NCBI GenBank assembly: GCA_911728435.2
Contig: OU452200.1
Location: forward strand, 34,611,715-34,675,714
Direction of reading: 5' to 3'
DNA: 64,000 nucleotides
Source: Apoderus coryli
Taxonomy: Eukaryota; Arthropoda; Insecta; Coleoptera; Attelabidae
Shown: positions 34,371 through 44,589 of the stretch, piece by piece
Numbering within the stretch: the first letter of the stretch is position 1
How the letters are laid out: each line of letters begins with the position of its first letter
The notes under the pieces: generated by a model
Database searches by the model: none
Told to the model about the DNA's origin: nothing
Seen by the model: the letters and a program-made list of their open reading frames with translations, nothing else
Position numbers and translations under genes: made by a program

Positions 34371-34660
34371 TCTTAAGACCAACATGAATAAGTGTGGCTT
34401 AGATGCGGACTAACTAGAAGCGAGTGACCGACCAAGATAGAGGTGTGCCCTTTACGACGGTCATCAAGTTTTTGAAGAGCAGCGTCGACGACATGACGAT
34501 GCAAAGAGACAGCATCGAAAGAAGATAGAGCGCATCGATGGGGCAGCGCACCTACAACAGCCGGTAAATCGTGGTGATTGGGTGTGTCAATTTTGTGACA
34601 AGGTTTGCGGCTCGAGAATCGGTCTGTTTAGCGAGATCAACACATGCGTTATCGATGCGA
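34371..34660 (+). pseudogene. LINE C-terminal tail with zinc finger, second copy
   Basis: Matches 7055-7300 closely (ACTGTTCTTAAGACCAACATG; TCATCAAGTTTTTGAAGAGC; AGCGTCGACGACATGA). Its end reads GDWVCQFCDKVCGSRIGLFS then EINTC, a clearer version of the C-x2-C..SRIGLxSHxxxH finger typical of the end of this LINE's ORF2. Only the tail is present, with frameshifts. The 121-codon ORF at 34571-34936 is in another frame. Confidence 0.7.
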
Positions 34661-35399
34661 ATAAAAACGCACGTACGTAGTATATCGATGGGTATTTTGT
34701 ATTGGTCGCAAATACTACCGCTGATGTTACAAAAAAAGAAAAATGGAGAAATTCCGAAGAGCAACATTTGTAGAATGACCGCACTTATTGCAATGACTGT
34801 GTGGGAGAGAGTCCGATTGTTTAAATTGTTTTTATACTTGCAATTATACGAAAAAATTTTCTTAGCAAAAATTTTTGTCGGAACTTTTTTTATATTCCTG
34901 GCTACCAGGGTATTTCCAAAAATATACTCATCGTAATCTTAATTTATATAATGTATATTCCTCTCTCCCAACGCCGGCCGCGTTCCATAAATAATCAAAG
35001 TAATCTCTTGGTTTTTCCTAGCTTTTTCGAGGGTGACATCCACTTCACTGATCCTTTCCGACAATATTTTGGCCCACTTTTCAGTCCTTTATGTATTTAG
35101 CCGTATCTGATGCTTAACTTTGTGATTACATTAATGATTTTTGTTGTGCGGCATCAATAAATTTATACAGGATGTTTCTTAATCTGTGAAACCCGCCTTT
35201 CAGAAGGTGATAAGACTTTAAACATTTTATAGGGTGATGAAAATATCATAAAAATTAAATTTTTTAATATTTGAAGATGATGTAGTCATACGAAATTTTA
35301 AAACTTAATATTTCCTTACTAGTTGTGATATTTAATAAAAATAAGTAGCACAGATAATGGGGCACACTATCATTTTTTAGATAAAAGTTCATTAATAAT
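34661..35399. other. No gene seen
   Basis: One isolated end-like motif, TACAGGATGTTTCTTAATCTG near 35166, resembles a Tc1-type terminus without a mate. Confidence 0.35.
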
Positions 35400-35426
35400 A
35401 GAACAATCGGCTAATGAAATTTCTCA

Positions 35427-35469
35427 GCCATACATGTTTCGGAACTAGACCAGTCCCTTCATCAGTGGC
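35427..35469 (-). ncRNA. Hammerhead ribozyme-like motif, copy 6
   Basis: Minus strand: GCCA, CTGATGA, extra A (T in other copies), stem II GGGACT/AGTTCC (one G-T pair), GAA, ACATGT, A, TGGC. Core intact. Confidence 0.65.
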
Positions 35470-35796
35470 AAAAACTTATTTGAGATAACAAATAATACAT
35501 GTTTTTAGTTATATTAAATTGGAAATCATATTATCATTCTGAATTTTAATAATTTTGTTAAAAAATAGTAACGTTTTTTCACCAAATCAGTCATCGTGCT
35601 ACAATGTACACAGTTAAAATGATAGTCTAATTATTAAATTTCAGATATATGTATAGGTAAAAAGAAAAATACACTTTTCTAATATGATTTCTAATTTAAA
35701 ATAACTAAAAACATGTTCTTCCATAAGATGACTTCGGAGGAATTTTCAACCGATGTATTAGTTATCTCAAGTAAGTTTTTCTGATTGTTGATTTTT

Positions 35797-35843
35797 GCCA
35801 CTGATGATGGGACTGGTCTAGTTGCGAAACATGTAGGTTTGGC
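35797..35843 (+). ncRNA. Hammerhead ribozyme-like motif, copy 7 (degenerate)
   Basis: GCCA, CTGATGA, extra T, then stem II GGGACT against AGTTGC with one mismatch, GAA, ACATGT, A. Four extra bases precede TGGC, so stem I needs a bulge. Probably inactive. Confidence 0.5.
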
Positions 35844-35870
35844 AGGGAAATTTCATTAGACGATGGTTTT

Positions 35871-37259
35871 ATTAAACTTATTTTGTGGAGGTTTGACAAC
35901 TTGTTGTTGGTAACATATTTTAGACAGGGAATACAAAAAAGTTGTACACCAACCAACCACCAAATATGGATAATCTCTCAGATTCAGCTAGAATACCAAA
36001 AAAAAAATATTCGAACAAGTTCGTATAACATTTTTGTTTACGGTCCCCTTCCTAGACGGCATAAAAAGGACTCCGGAAATAACTTTAATCTTTTAAGTAT
36101 TTTGTCTAATTTAATAATATTTAAAATAAAAGTCCTTAATTGAAATGAACCATTTGTGTAGTTTGCAAGCAATGAACAAGGTTTAGTACAATATTCTCAA
36201 ACTAAGGAAAACCGTTTCCATAACTTAAGTGCTTGAACTGGGTAACGAAACAGATTCTGGAAATGGTCTTAGATATCTCAAGGGACTTCAAAATGGATAT
36301 TTCCCCTGATTTTTTTTTATAGCGTTTAATATAGAGTACCTCCGTCGAGAAAGTAAAACGGTGCCATTTTAGAGAACAAACCATTTTCATTCCATGCGAT
36401 GTAGCTCTAAGGATTCAATCTCTATTCTCCAGAATGCTTCAACATTGGTCTCTATTTCAAAACAATTAATATTAATCCTCTCTTAGATAATTTCTAGTGT
36501 CAACTGGATCGGCACAAACCGAAGATTTTTAATATCCCCACAAAAATCTAATTACCGAGGAAGCCAAGCCACTGTCTCCTCGTCCTATTCAACAATTCTC
36601 CTAGTTCTTCTTTAGCTGTTCTCGAACTACGAGACTAATATGAGGTGGTATCTCATCATATCACGTCTTATGTCCAAAGCTAAAGTTCTTTTTTAAAATA
36701 TAAACTCATCTTATCAGACATTTTCAGACAACTTAATATGATTTTAATACAATGCCCCTTGACCTCTCTTATGAAAACTCCTAGCGGCGACCATGGAAAT
36801 TGCCCACATCAGGGACACCCTGTATTTTTTTTATCGAATAAACATATTGAAACGTTTCTTGCGTCTTGGGCTTTAGTAATTCGTAAAAATCCATTTAATT
36901 CAATTATATGTTTGTTTTTTATTTCGTCTAAATTCGTCATATCTGAATATACCATCGCAACCAAAACTAAAAGAAAAAAAAACGAACTGTAAAGACTCCT
37001 TCTGACAAGTGATTGATGAGCCTTTATTCACTGTGTATCTGTGTGAAGGTGGAGGATGGTAGCAGTGTAAATGAAAAGATTTATTATAATGCATTAGAAG
37101 ATGGTGATGCGCGGTCTAATGGTATCTAATTTATTATTAAATACTTTATGGTGTCTATCATGTCTTTATACTTAAGTAGCTCTTTTAGGTGCATAGGCGT
37201 ACACAAAGAATAAAGAAAATTATAAAAGAAACTTGCGTACGTAAATTAAATAAAGTAAA
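35871..37259. other. No gene; partial repeats
   Basis: 36245-36310 (minus) is a piece of the 30253 dispersed repeat (GGAAATGGTCTTAGATATCTC). CAGGGACACCCTGTATTTTT near 36808 resembles a transposon end. Other ORFs look spurious. Confidence 0.4.
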
Positions 37260-37400
37260 AATACAATGTTTGGATACCACCGTGCGAAGCGTTGCTGTTA
37301 CCAAAATATGGATATGCTAGCAGAAGGATAAAATGGCCTCTCTGTCTGGTAGTCCTATGAATCTTAGTTAAAATCATTTTCAAACCCGAAAAAACTATAG
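37260..37400 (+). repeat. Dispersed repeat shared with 41.67-41.75 kb
   Basis: CACCGTGCGAAGCGTTGCTG, CAAAATATGGATATGCTAG and AGAAGGATAAAATGG match CACCGTTCCAAGCGTTGCTG and the following text at 41671-41750 in the same orientation. Confidence 0.6.
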
Positions 37401-37539
37401 TCTGAAGCTGTTTTCGACAGTGTTTGATAACAGTACCTATATACCTAGGTAGTAAGGTTCAAAATCAGTGGGACTGCAGCACGAGGGTCTATTGTGACTC
37501 ATACCTATGCATATCCAGATTGCAAATTTTTCTAGAAGT

Positions 37540-38030
37540 CAAACTACTCTGAAAATGATTCCGGGATGGTGTCAGCGGGAGCAAAAGTCTGTAAATACTA
37601 GCAAAGCTATAATTGTTTCTTTCATTCAAACTAGGGCTTCATCTCACTTTCCGTCGAGAAAAAGAATGTACCATATGAGACAGAGGTCTAGGGGTAATAC
37701 TAGACATAACACTTAACTGGAATGCTCATATTGAAAGGTCTCTACAAAAAGGAAGACTGTCATTATGGGCATGTCGACGAATGTATGGTAAGTCCTGGGA
37801 AATGAAACCCAAACATATTTACTGGATGTACGTTATGGTCATAAGACCAATAAACATGTATGGAGCTGTTGCTTGGTGGACGACAGCGAACAACCCAAGC
37901 AAAATTATCTGCTTTGCACTTGGCTATGACTGGGGCATTATCCACCACACCATCAGCAGTTATGCAAGTACTCCTGGATTTAACTCCTCTTCATATAGGG
38001 AAGAAGAATATGGAGAAGAACAGACTACTT
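37540..38030 (+). pseudogene. R1/I-like LINE ORF2 fragment (post-RT region)
   Basis: Frame one gives WCQREQKSVNTSKAIIVSF. After a frameshift, VILDITLNWNAHIERSLQKG, SLWACRRMYGKSWEMKPK, YWMYVMVIRPINMYGAVAWW follow, and after another shift LAMTGALSTTPSAVMQVLL and DLTPLHIG. This is the segment between the reverse transcriptase palm and the RNase H domain in I/R1/Jockey-type elements (LGVILDxxLxWxxHI, YGAxxWW, LxxTGAxxTTPxxALxVLLxxxPL). It joins directly onto the pogo-like transposase at about 38034. Frameshifts show it is dead. Confidence 0.75.
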
Positions 38031-38033
38031 GCC

Positions 38034-38865
38034 GACATTATGATGACGAAGCTGACCTGACAGATGACAGATGACCCCGGGAGACAGAAGACCATAGTGT
38101 GGCGAGGCTGTACACGCTCTGAAAGAGTAGTAGACTCTAGTAAAAGTAGCACATCTGTAATGTTTGCTTGTCGGTACCAGGAAAGCTCTTGACAGGTTAT
38201 ATTCTTTATACCATATGACCATTTGTACGACACTTAAGAGGAACCAGATACAACAGACCGAAGAGGGGTTCGTTTGACGCGGTGATTTTCGAGGACTGGT
38301 TCAACAACATTGCTTTAAAATATTTTCAAAAATATGATATGGATGTCCCAAAATTATGGAGGAGTATGGAGAAAACCTAACTTCTCATTTATCTATAAAT
38401 GTGATAAACCTCTGCATTCGTTTAATATTGCTCCCACCAAACAGTACCCATATTTGTCAACCTCTAGAAGTGGCGGTGTTTCGCCCATTGAAAATTTATT
38501 GGAGGCAAGTTATAAATGTCTCGTATTCCGAAGGATACGTTTCCCAGCGTATTAGAACAGACACTGGAGAAGCTCAATACGAATATCGAGGAACATTAAA
38601 TCAGAGATTTAGGGCAACAGGAATTTTTCTTCTTGAAGAGAAGCATGTATTGAAACGCATCCCTCGAAAAGATCTAAATTCTGAAGCTAGTACAAGCATC
38701 TTATGATCAGAAACTTTTACTGAAATTCTTTCCCAGGATAAACCAAAACCCAGTAAAGAAAAAAAAATACAAATTCAACCAGGAACAAGTGTGGCTGGGC
38801 CTAGCCATAGCAGTACCAGCGAAGATAATCACGAAAATAATGACCAGTTTTCAGGAATAACCTGA
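38034..38865 (+). pseudogene. pogo-like DDE_1 transposase, C-terminal part
   Basis: Starts with YDDEADLTDD (first-aspartate region), then SERVVDSSKSSTSVMFAC, FDAVIFEDWFNNIALKYFQK, YGENLTSHLSINVINLC, LLPPNSTHICQPLEVAVFRP, LKIYWRQV, FRATGIF and a serine-rich tail ending DQFSGIT. This is the order in pogo/Tigger-type transposases, where GDN and QPLD carry the second and third catalytic aspartates. Both are glutamate in this copy. There is one stop at 38703-38705 and several frameshifts. The N-terminal DNA-binding half is absent, cut at the junction with the upstream LINE fragment. Confidence 0.8.
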
Positions 38866-39242
38866 TCTAACAGACTGATATCCATATATCTAGCAGCTGT
38901 AAGACTTCCCAGTATCACTACAAGATCGGTTTTTGCGTCCAAACTTATTCCACCTCAGAGCGTTATCGGACCATCTCCAAATCTGGATACTTCTTGTAGA
39001 GCAGCAGTGGATTATCGTTCATTCGGACGTCTATACACACGCAATCGGTCATCACAACGAGTGAGATGAAATCTTGATGCGTCTGTAAAAAGTACTGGCC
39101 GCCATTGTCGAAGTTGCCATCCCAAATGTTCACGAGCAAAGTTTAATCACATAGTTTTATGATGTCGAGTTAAAACAGGTTTTCATACCGGCCTTCTTGG
39201 TTTTAAATCTTCTTCCCGTAACCTGTTTCTAACAGTCTGGTT

Positions 39243-40037
39243 TTTTTTGTTTTTTTTTTGAAAGGGTCCGTACGACTTAAGTCCCCGGTTTCACTGCAGC
39301 CTCATGGGCTTATTGTGAAAAATCCCCGTATATTATGCCACCCAATCCAGCAGCCCTGTACCCTCCACTAACTTGTGGAGTTCAGTTATGTGTTGGGTGT
39401 CAATATCTGCTGGCGCAATCAGCGAATGCCCAAAAATAGCGTGTCGTCTTCGTTGTAGAACTACACACTCACATATTACATGGTAAGCTGTTTCAACTGC
39501 CCCATTACACAATCTGCATTGGAGGTCCCCATTGTACAGCCCCATCTTATTTAGGTGGTCTCTCAGAGCGCAATGCCCAGTAAGGAGTCCCATAGTTATT
39601 CGTATCTGACTCCTGCTTAATGATAGCAGTTTTTCAGTGCGTTTTGTTGCGGCACCAGGTATAAACCTCTTCCCATGCTCCTGCTTGGGAATATGTTCCC
39701 AATATCTCTGGTGCTCGCTTTTGGCCCAGCACTTGAGGAGTTCCCTCACCGTTCTTTTAGACAAGCTCAGCGCAGGTTCCCTGCCAGTATATGTGGTTTC
39801 AGAGGCTTGTCTAGCCAGGCAATCCGCTCTCTCGTTGCCTTCTCTTTCCTAGTGCCCCGGGACCCACACTCGATTAACCCTGTTGTGGTCCGCCAAGGCC
39901 CTAAGTTCTGTTTGGCATTCCCATACCAGTTTGGTTGTAATCTTGGGGCTTCTCAGAGCCCTTAAGGCCGCCTGGCTATCTGAACGTATATTGATTCGCT
40001 TGTTTGTATAAGCCCTCAATCTATTTAGTTTTAAAAC
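39243..40037 (-). mobile_element. 5'-truncated LINE with poly(A) and 11-bp target duplication
   Basis: ACAGTCTGGTT occurs at 39232-39242 and again at 40038-40048. Between them lies a minus-strand LINE 3' part ending in a T-run on the plus strand (39243-39259). Target duplication, poly(A) and 5' truncation are hallmarks of target-primed reverse transcription. The insertion site is inside the Tc1 transposase reading frame. Confidence 0.9.
39333..40036 (-). pseudogene. RNase H domain and C-terminus of I/R1-like LINE ORF2
   Basis: The minus frame reads INIRSDSQAALRALRSPK (RNase H aspartate), TELRALADHNRVNRVWVPGH, a TAG stop at 39849-39851, then EREGNERADCLARQAS (a further catalytic aspartate), SKRTVRELLKCW, LSRSQIRITMGLLTGHCALR, and CRLCNGAVETAYHVICEC. 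Such RNase H plus cysteine-rich C-termini are typical of the I, R1, LOA and Jockey-group LINEs. Apart from the single stop the frame is continuous, so this is among the youngest pieces in the window. The open part after the stop is 39333-39764. Confidence 0.85.
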
Positions 40038-40327
40038 ACAGTCTGGTTAGAAATGGTTAACTGATGAGCCATCCTAAGTGTACTTTGAAGGTCTTTTGCT
40101 GTCGCTATTCGTTGTCACAAAGAAGAAACTACTAAATATCGGTCCTGAATTTGTGTAGTTTTGCGATTCCGACCTTATCCGGTTTGGTTTTTATATCCTG
40201 CAGTCTCTCTATAGCGTTGGATAACCGACATACTGGGACTAAAATTTGTACCTACTTATCGATTTTGTACACCAATTTCAACTAAAAGTATAGCACGAGT
40301 GACTTCTATCTCGCTAAGATCTCTCAT

Positions 40328-41489
40328 TCTGACAGATAATGAATTCAACAACTACAAACTGTCATGCCGTTGCCCGATGACGCTCTCTAAGGCTGCCGCG
40401 ACATAAAACCTAAATGTGAATATTTTCATAATCACTTTATTTTTTGTACTTGCTGTGGAATATGAAACTTATCTCGAATAAATGAGCATAATCACGTTTA
40501 TTTTTTAACAAATCACAAAAATAAAATGTAAATCCATTATGAAAATATAATTTTCATTTGTTAATAACAGCAAGCCAAAAAATTACAGGGTTATCCAAAA
40601 GTGTTCCTTTAATGTTTTTGAGCAATATACTATCGACATTAATATTATCTACTTGTAATAGCCGATTCAAATATTCGAGTAATAGATACGCAATTAACCA
40701 ATTATATTAATTAATGAAATGCCAATGCATCAAATATTTCTGGTACATTGTCAATCTGGGGTATACATACATAATAATAATACATCAATCTGTTATAAAA
40801 TAAACCAGTTATATCTATAACTAAGAGTTAATTAATTAGTGCATACCACTATTTCTCTTGATTAAAACGTATACGTCAGTCACTTAACAGTATACATGTT
40901 TATTTTATTTTAGGAAAGAGTGAACACTGTTCTAAAATATTTCAGCAAGTATGACGAAATATCGGAGGAAACCCTTAGTTTCGATTTCATTTAACTTTTT
41001 CAAAAACTCATTAATTATGCACACCCTTTTTTAGGAGTAACATCATCGCTGTTGAAAAGATTTTTGTTTATGCTTCAGATAGCGTGCATCATCTGGTATT
41101 TTTAGGGCTTCTCACCTTAAAAAGAACCCACGATTTGAATGTGTTCTGTGAAAGTATCCGCAGTTTTGTGTGTCGCAGGGAAATTGATAACGGCAGTAGT
41201 GAGATAAAAATAAAAGAAGTACCTATAAGGAATTCCATTACGAGAATATCACTTTGGTTAGAACCTATTATTGGATTCAACAGCGTGGTAATTAATTAAA
41301 ATCTTTACGAAAATCGATCAAATCCATCACTTCTCTTGGTCCTAGCTCCGCATATTCTTCACACTATACCGGATCAGTGGCGTGTGTTATTTGGTTAAGT
41401 AAAATTTTAACGTGTTTATGGTTGTAAAGGACCAGTAACCTTTTCCATTAGACAAATGAATCTACGAACCAGCATTCGCGAATTTGTTT
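40328..41489. other. No gene seen
   Basis: AT-rich stretch; ORFs at 41084-41299 on both strands look like chance. Confidence 0.4.
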
Positions 41490-42095
41490 CTGTCGACCCA
41501 TGCCTCGGTCTGGTTCTACTGAATTAGACTGAGGCCCAGCTAAATTGTGTAGGTAAAACCAGTCATTTTGTTCGCTATGCTGCGATATTTTTTATTTCCT
41601 TTATATTAACGGACACAAATTCATTTTATAATTTTGCATGATTTGGCATCGACGACCGAACGCTTGCATCCACCGTTCCAAGCGTTGCTGATACAAAAAT
41701 ATTTTGGCTGATGCTAGGAGAAGGATAAATGGTCTCCTACTAGCGGTTTGTGTTTACACCATTTTCATTTCGTTTCTCTTTTTACGGTTGGTGTTACCTA
41801 TACATTGGATTTGATCGGCCTCTTGATAGTGGGATATGCAATACTATGTGTATGTAGATCGTACTAGTTTACATATATCTACTGTTGTATATCTCATTGC
41901 GATTAAATGTAGGCCGATATTGTAGATGGGCAGGGACTATGGTACTCTGACGAGCTCATAATATGAGCGAAACGAATTCGTCAGTATCTGTTGACCCATG
42001 CCTTGGTCTGTTTCTACTGAATTAGTCTGAGGCCCTGCTAAATTAAACAAAATCCCTTGTGTAGGTAAAACTAGTCCTTTTGTCCGCTATGCCAC
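41490..42095 (+). repeat. ~100-bp direct duplication ~500 bp apart
   Basis: GTCGACCCATGCCTCGGTCTG..TACTGAATTAGACTGAGGCCC..GTGTAGGTAAAACCAGTC at 41490-41590 returns as GTTGACCCATGCCTTGGTCTG.. at 41985-42095. The region between contains the piece shared with 37260. Probably two copies of a dispersed repeat. Confidence 0.65.
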
Positions 42096-42461
42096 GATAT
42101 TATTTTTCATAAATAATAATATTCTGAAGTAAAAATAATAATAATATTATGTCTGGCCTATACGACGATCTTGTAGAAATATATGGAAGCGGCGCAACTG
42201 CATTTGACCGAAATTTCCTTTGAAATGACCCTATAAACTTACAAATGCAAACACATTTTTTGAAAGCTAAATTGCTTCGTTTACTGACCATAAAATAAAA
42301 AAAAAACGGCTGTGTCGGCTCAAAACTTCCCTGACAAGACATAATATAATCAAAAATATATGACCTGTGTAACGAAACAGAACTTTAATAATTATTATTA
42401 TTATAATTGTATTATTTTCATTAACAAACTGACTACTTTATTCAAAAATTAGAAAAAAAAA
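42096..42461. other. No gene seen
   Basis: AT-rich sequence with short TAA/AAT runs; the 80-codon minus ORF is unrecognised. Confidence 0.35.
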
Positions 42462-42534
42462 GCTAAGACTCGAACCCGTAACCTTCCGCATGCGAAGCGA
42501 ACGTCCTACCAATGACCTAACATAGACCTGGTAA
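42462..42534 (-). pseudogene. tRNA-like sequence (Ala-CGC-like) or SINE head
   Basis: Minus strand: an A-box-like TAGGTCATTGGTAGGAC, an anticodon arm TTCGC-TTCGCAT-GCGGA (five pairs, anticodon CGC) and a B box GGGTTCGAGTC. The T stem is mispaired and no acceptor stem can be formed, so it is a tRNA pseudogene or the head of a tRNA-derived SINE. It shares GCGGAAGGT and the A-box pattern with 44950-45020. Confidence 0.5.
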
Positions 42535-42682
42535 TGAATATTGTATTTTTGTTATATACAGGGTGAGTTAATACTGCGTCGAAGTTCGATATTACCTCAA
42601 AGACCAAAAATTTCACGCAAAACTAAGCAGCTAGTGTGTAGCCAGTCATAAAGTACGTATTTTAAATTTATTGTTATATGTA

Positions 42683-43011
42683 CAGGGTGGCTCATCTCAT
42701 CAGAGCGAACCAAACTTACGTTTTAGACATGGAAAGCCCTATTTATTATTCCACAGTTTCATTGGTTTAGACTTGACATTAATCATACTAAAATTTTAGA
42801 AAAAGTTACCACTAGTATTATATGCAAAACATGGCGAATTCCAAGGCTTCTGTACTGGAACTGAAATAATTTAAACTCTGCTTCTTACGGGCATAGCTTT
42901 TTGATAGTTATCAACTTTTAGACAACGATAATTGTTAGTATATAGTGCAAAACGGGGTGAGTGCAAACTCAAATTTGCGATTTACTCGAATTTTCCAAAT
43001 GCGACACCCTG
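42683..43011. mobile_element. Possible nested MITE
   Basis: CAGGGTGGCTCATC at 42683 and GCGACACCCTG at 43011 have the look of Tc1-type ends next to TA, but the inverted similarity stops after about 8 bp. No coding sequence between. Confidence 0.35.
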
Positions 43012-43181
43012 CATATAATATCAAAAACTGAAAGGAAAATTGATAAGCTTTTATTCTTATATAGCCTTTCTTATACCTAAAGCTTTAGTTTAGTTTTTAA
43101 GATATTTTCTTTTAAACAAAAAAATATTAGAAAATTTAGGTATACTTTTAACAAAGACAAAAATGGAAAAAATCTAATCTA

Positions 43182-43562
43182 TCACAATAAATGCTCAGAG
43201 TGTCCCCCGAAAACATCAGTACAGCACTGAATTCGATTTTCAAACGACCTGCTTACATTCCTCAGCATGTCGACGTTAACACTACAAAATGCTTCTCTTA
43301 TTCTGGTTTTCATATCGTCCTGCGTAGTCGGTGGTGTTTTATAAACGTAATCTTTAACATATCGCCACAAAAAATAATCTATCTTATTTAGTTCCGGAGA
43401 TCGAGGTGTCCATGTAATTTGTCTTCCCCGCCCTATCCACCTGCCAGGAAAATGGATATTAAGGTGTATATTTCTAGGGTGATGTACTAGAGGTCCATCG
43501 TGTAAGAACTTACTTCTGCGTGAAATGTTTGGTCTTTGAGGTAATATCGAACTTCTACGCAA
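43182..43562 (-). pseudogene. Mariner-type transposase C-terminal half
   Basis: 127 codons, open. It includes SKFLHDG (second aspartate), FPGRWIGRGRQITWTPRSPE then LNKIDYFLW (third aspartate block), YKTPPTTQDDMKTRIREAF, and GGHSEHLL at the end. I count 39 residues between the two aspartates; relatives in this window have 41. HDGPLVHHPRN replaces the usual HDGAPAHxxR, so catalysis is doubtful. The first ~20 residues come from the TIR itself: the deletion fused the terminus to the reading frame. Not a full gene; the first-aspartate region and HTH domains are missing. Confidence 0.75.
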
Positions 43563-43616
43563 TAACTCACCTTGTATATACGTTCCAACTAAATCACTGG
43601 TGACATTTTAAACGCT

Positions 43617-43925
43617 ATTTTCTCGAGAATTATGAAGCCAAATATCAAAAGTGGCCTATCGCTGTAAAGCCGATAAAAATTGCTTTAAAATGATGTATCG
43701 CTCGACCCCTACTGATATAGGAAAATTTAGTGGTTGTGTCCACTTCTATCACAAAGCTTAAGCGAATTCAACCAAAATGGATTTATCTTAGGACTGCCCC
43801 AAACTCATATACCAAAATTTAGCTCAAGTGGTCAAAGCGTTTAGGCGCTATCGTGGAGGAATACATACACACACATGCACACAGACAGACAGACTTCTAT
43901 CTGGAAATGGTATTTCACAGTTTCT
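43617..43925 (-). repeat. Microsatellite-associated dispersed repeat, copy 2
   Basis: Reverse-orientation copy of the 30253 repeat: GGCCTATCGCTGTAAAG, GTTGTGTCCACTTCTATCAC, GGACTGCCCCAAACTCATAT, ACCAAAATTTAGCTCAAGTGG, then an ACACACATGCACACAGACAG tract. Confidence 0.8.
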
Positions 43926-44589
43926 TGTGTATTTTGCTGCTATTTGAAAAATCGAAAAAAAGAAGTAGGTAAAAGTAGCTGCTAAAGCTAGTATAACATA
44001 AACGAAATAGTAGATAGGTACGTTGGTATTTTGTAGAAACTAAACCCTGTAGATACAACAGGCATGATATATTTATCAAACATCTTTAAAAAGTCGTAGG
44101 TAGGTAGCTTTGTTTCAATTTTACATACATAATTAATGATATGTTACAAAATGTAATACATATATATCATCGATAGCTGATCTCGTTAATATTATTCAAA
44201 TAATATTCAGTTTACTACATATTGAAATTACTTATATTAAATTCTGGTCCATATAATTATTAAAATGTTTCTTCGAGAGCTTTCTACTTTACCTGTAGAG
44301 TAATGATATGCACTTTAGATTTATTGCAGCTATAGCTGTATTATTAAAATTTGAATTAATAAATTATACCTATATACATATTAATAAGAAAATAAAACAG
44401 TGGTTATTCAGGCGTGCTTGCTTAAATTATTATTTGCTGAAAGTAGTTAGACAACCCGCACGTTTATTGACTAACAACATAATATACGACGTCGGCCCAT
44501 AAATATCGGACCGCTCTGGTACTTGACTTTTATTTTACTTTACCTACCCGAAAGTATTGTGAATGCGCTCAAAAATTTTTTCACCATTT
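43926..44589. other. No gene seen
   Basis: AT-rich sequence with no recognised feature. Confidence 0.4.

Larger units (their letters stand above)
35400..35870. repeat. Inverted hammerhead pair
   Basis: The arms, about 35400-35560 and 35620-35870, are inverted copies sharing CTAATGAAATTTC, the hammerhead-like motif, and TTTGAGATAAC / GTTATCTCAA. The motifs are at 35427-35469 (minus) and 35797-35843 (plus), facing outward. The right copy is followed by TTTTGTGGAGGTTTGACAAC. Confidence 0.7.
38870..40327 (-). pseudogene. Tc1-like transposase split by a LINE
   Basis: From ATG at 40327 one frame reads MRDLSEIEVTRAILLVEIGV, SPSMSVIQRYRETAGYK, KTTQIQDRYLVVSSL and LQSTLRMAHQLTISNQT up to 40049. It continues across the LINE without loss at 39231: VRNRLREEDLKPRRPV, LNFAREHLGWQLRQWRPVLF, TDASRFHLTRCDDRLRVYRR, and ISLDAKTDLVVILGSL. 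These are the paired HTH domains and the first catalytic aspartate (FTDASRF) of a Tc1-type transposase. Several codons are stops, mostly at former CGA/CAA/TGG sites. The second and third acidic residues are missing past 38870, where the pogo fragment abuts. Confidence 0.8.
42559..43574. mobile_element. Internally deleted mariner-type element, ~65-bp TIRs
   Basis: CAGGGTGAGTTAATACTGCG (42559) and CGCAATAACTCACCTTG (to 43574) begin inverted ends sharing about 65 bp, including TCGATATTACCTCAAAGACC. TA dinucleotides flank both (42557-42558, 43575-43576). Inside lie the C-terminal half of a transposase (minus) and a possible nested MITE at 42683-43011. The N-terminal half is gone. Confidence 0.8.

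Noticed and set aside
34571..34936. 121-codon plus-strand ORF
   Set aside because: The LINE zinc-finger sense is in another frame; this frame has no recognisable motif.
38036..38090. Natural fusion of LINE and pogo proteins
   Set aside because: The frames differ and each part starts mid-domain; this is an insertion or deletion junction rather than a fusion gene.
42462..42534. Functional tRNA-Ala (CGC)
   Set aside because: Anticodon arm and boxes are good, but the T stem is mispaired and no acceptor stem forms, so it is listed as tRNA-like only.
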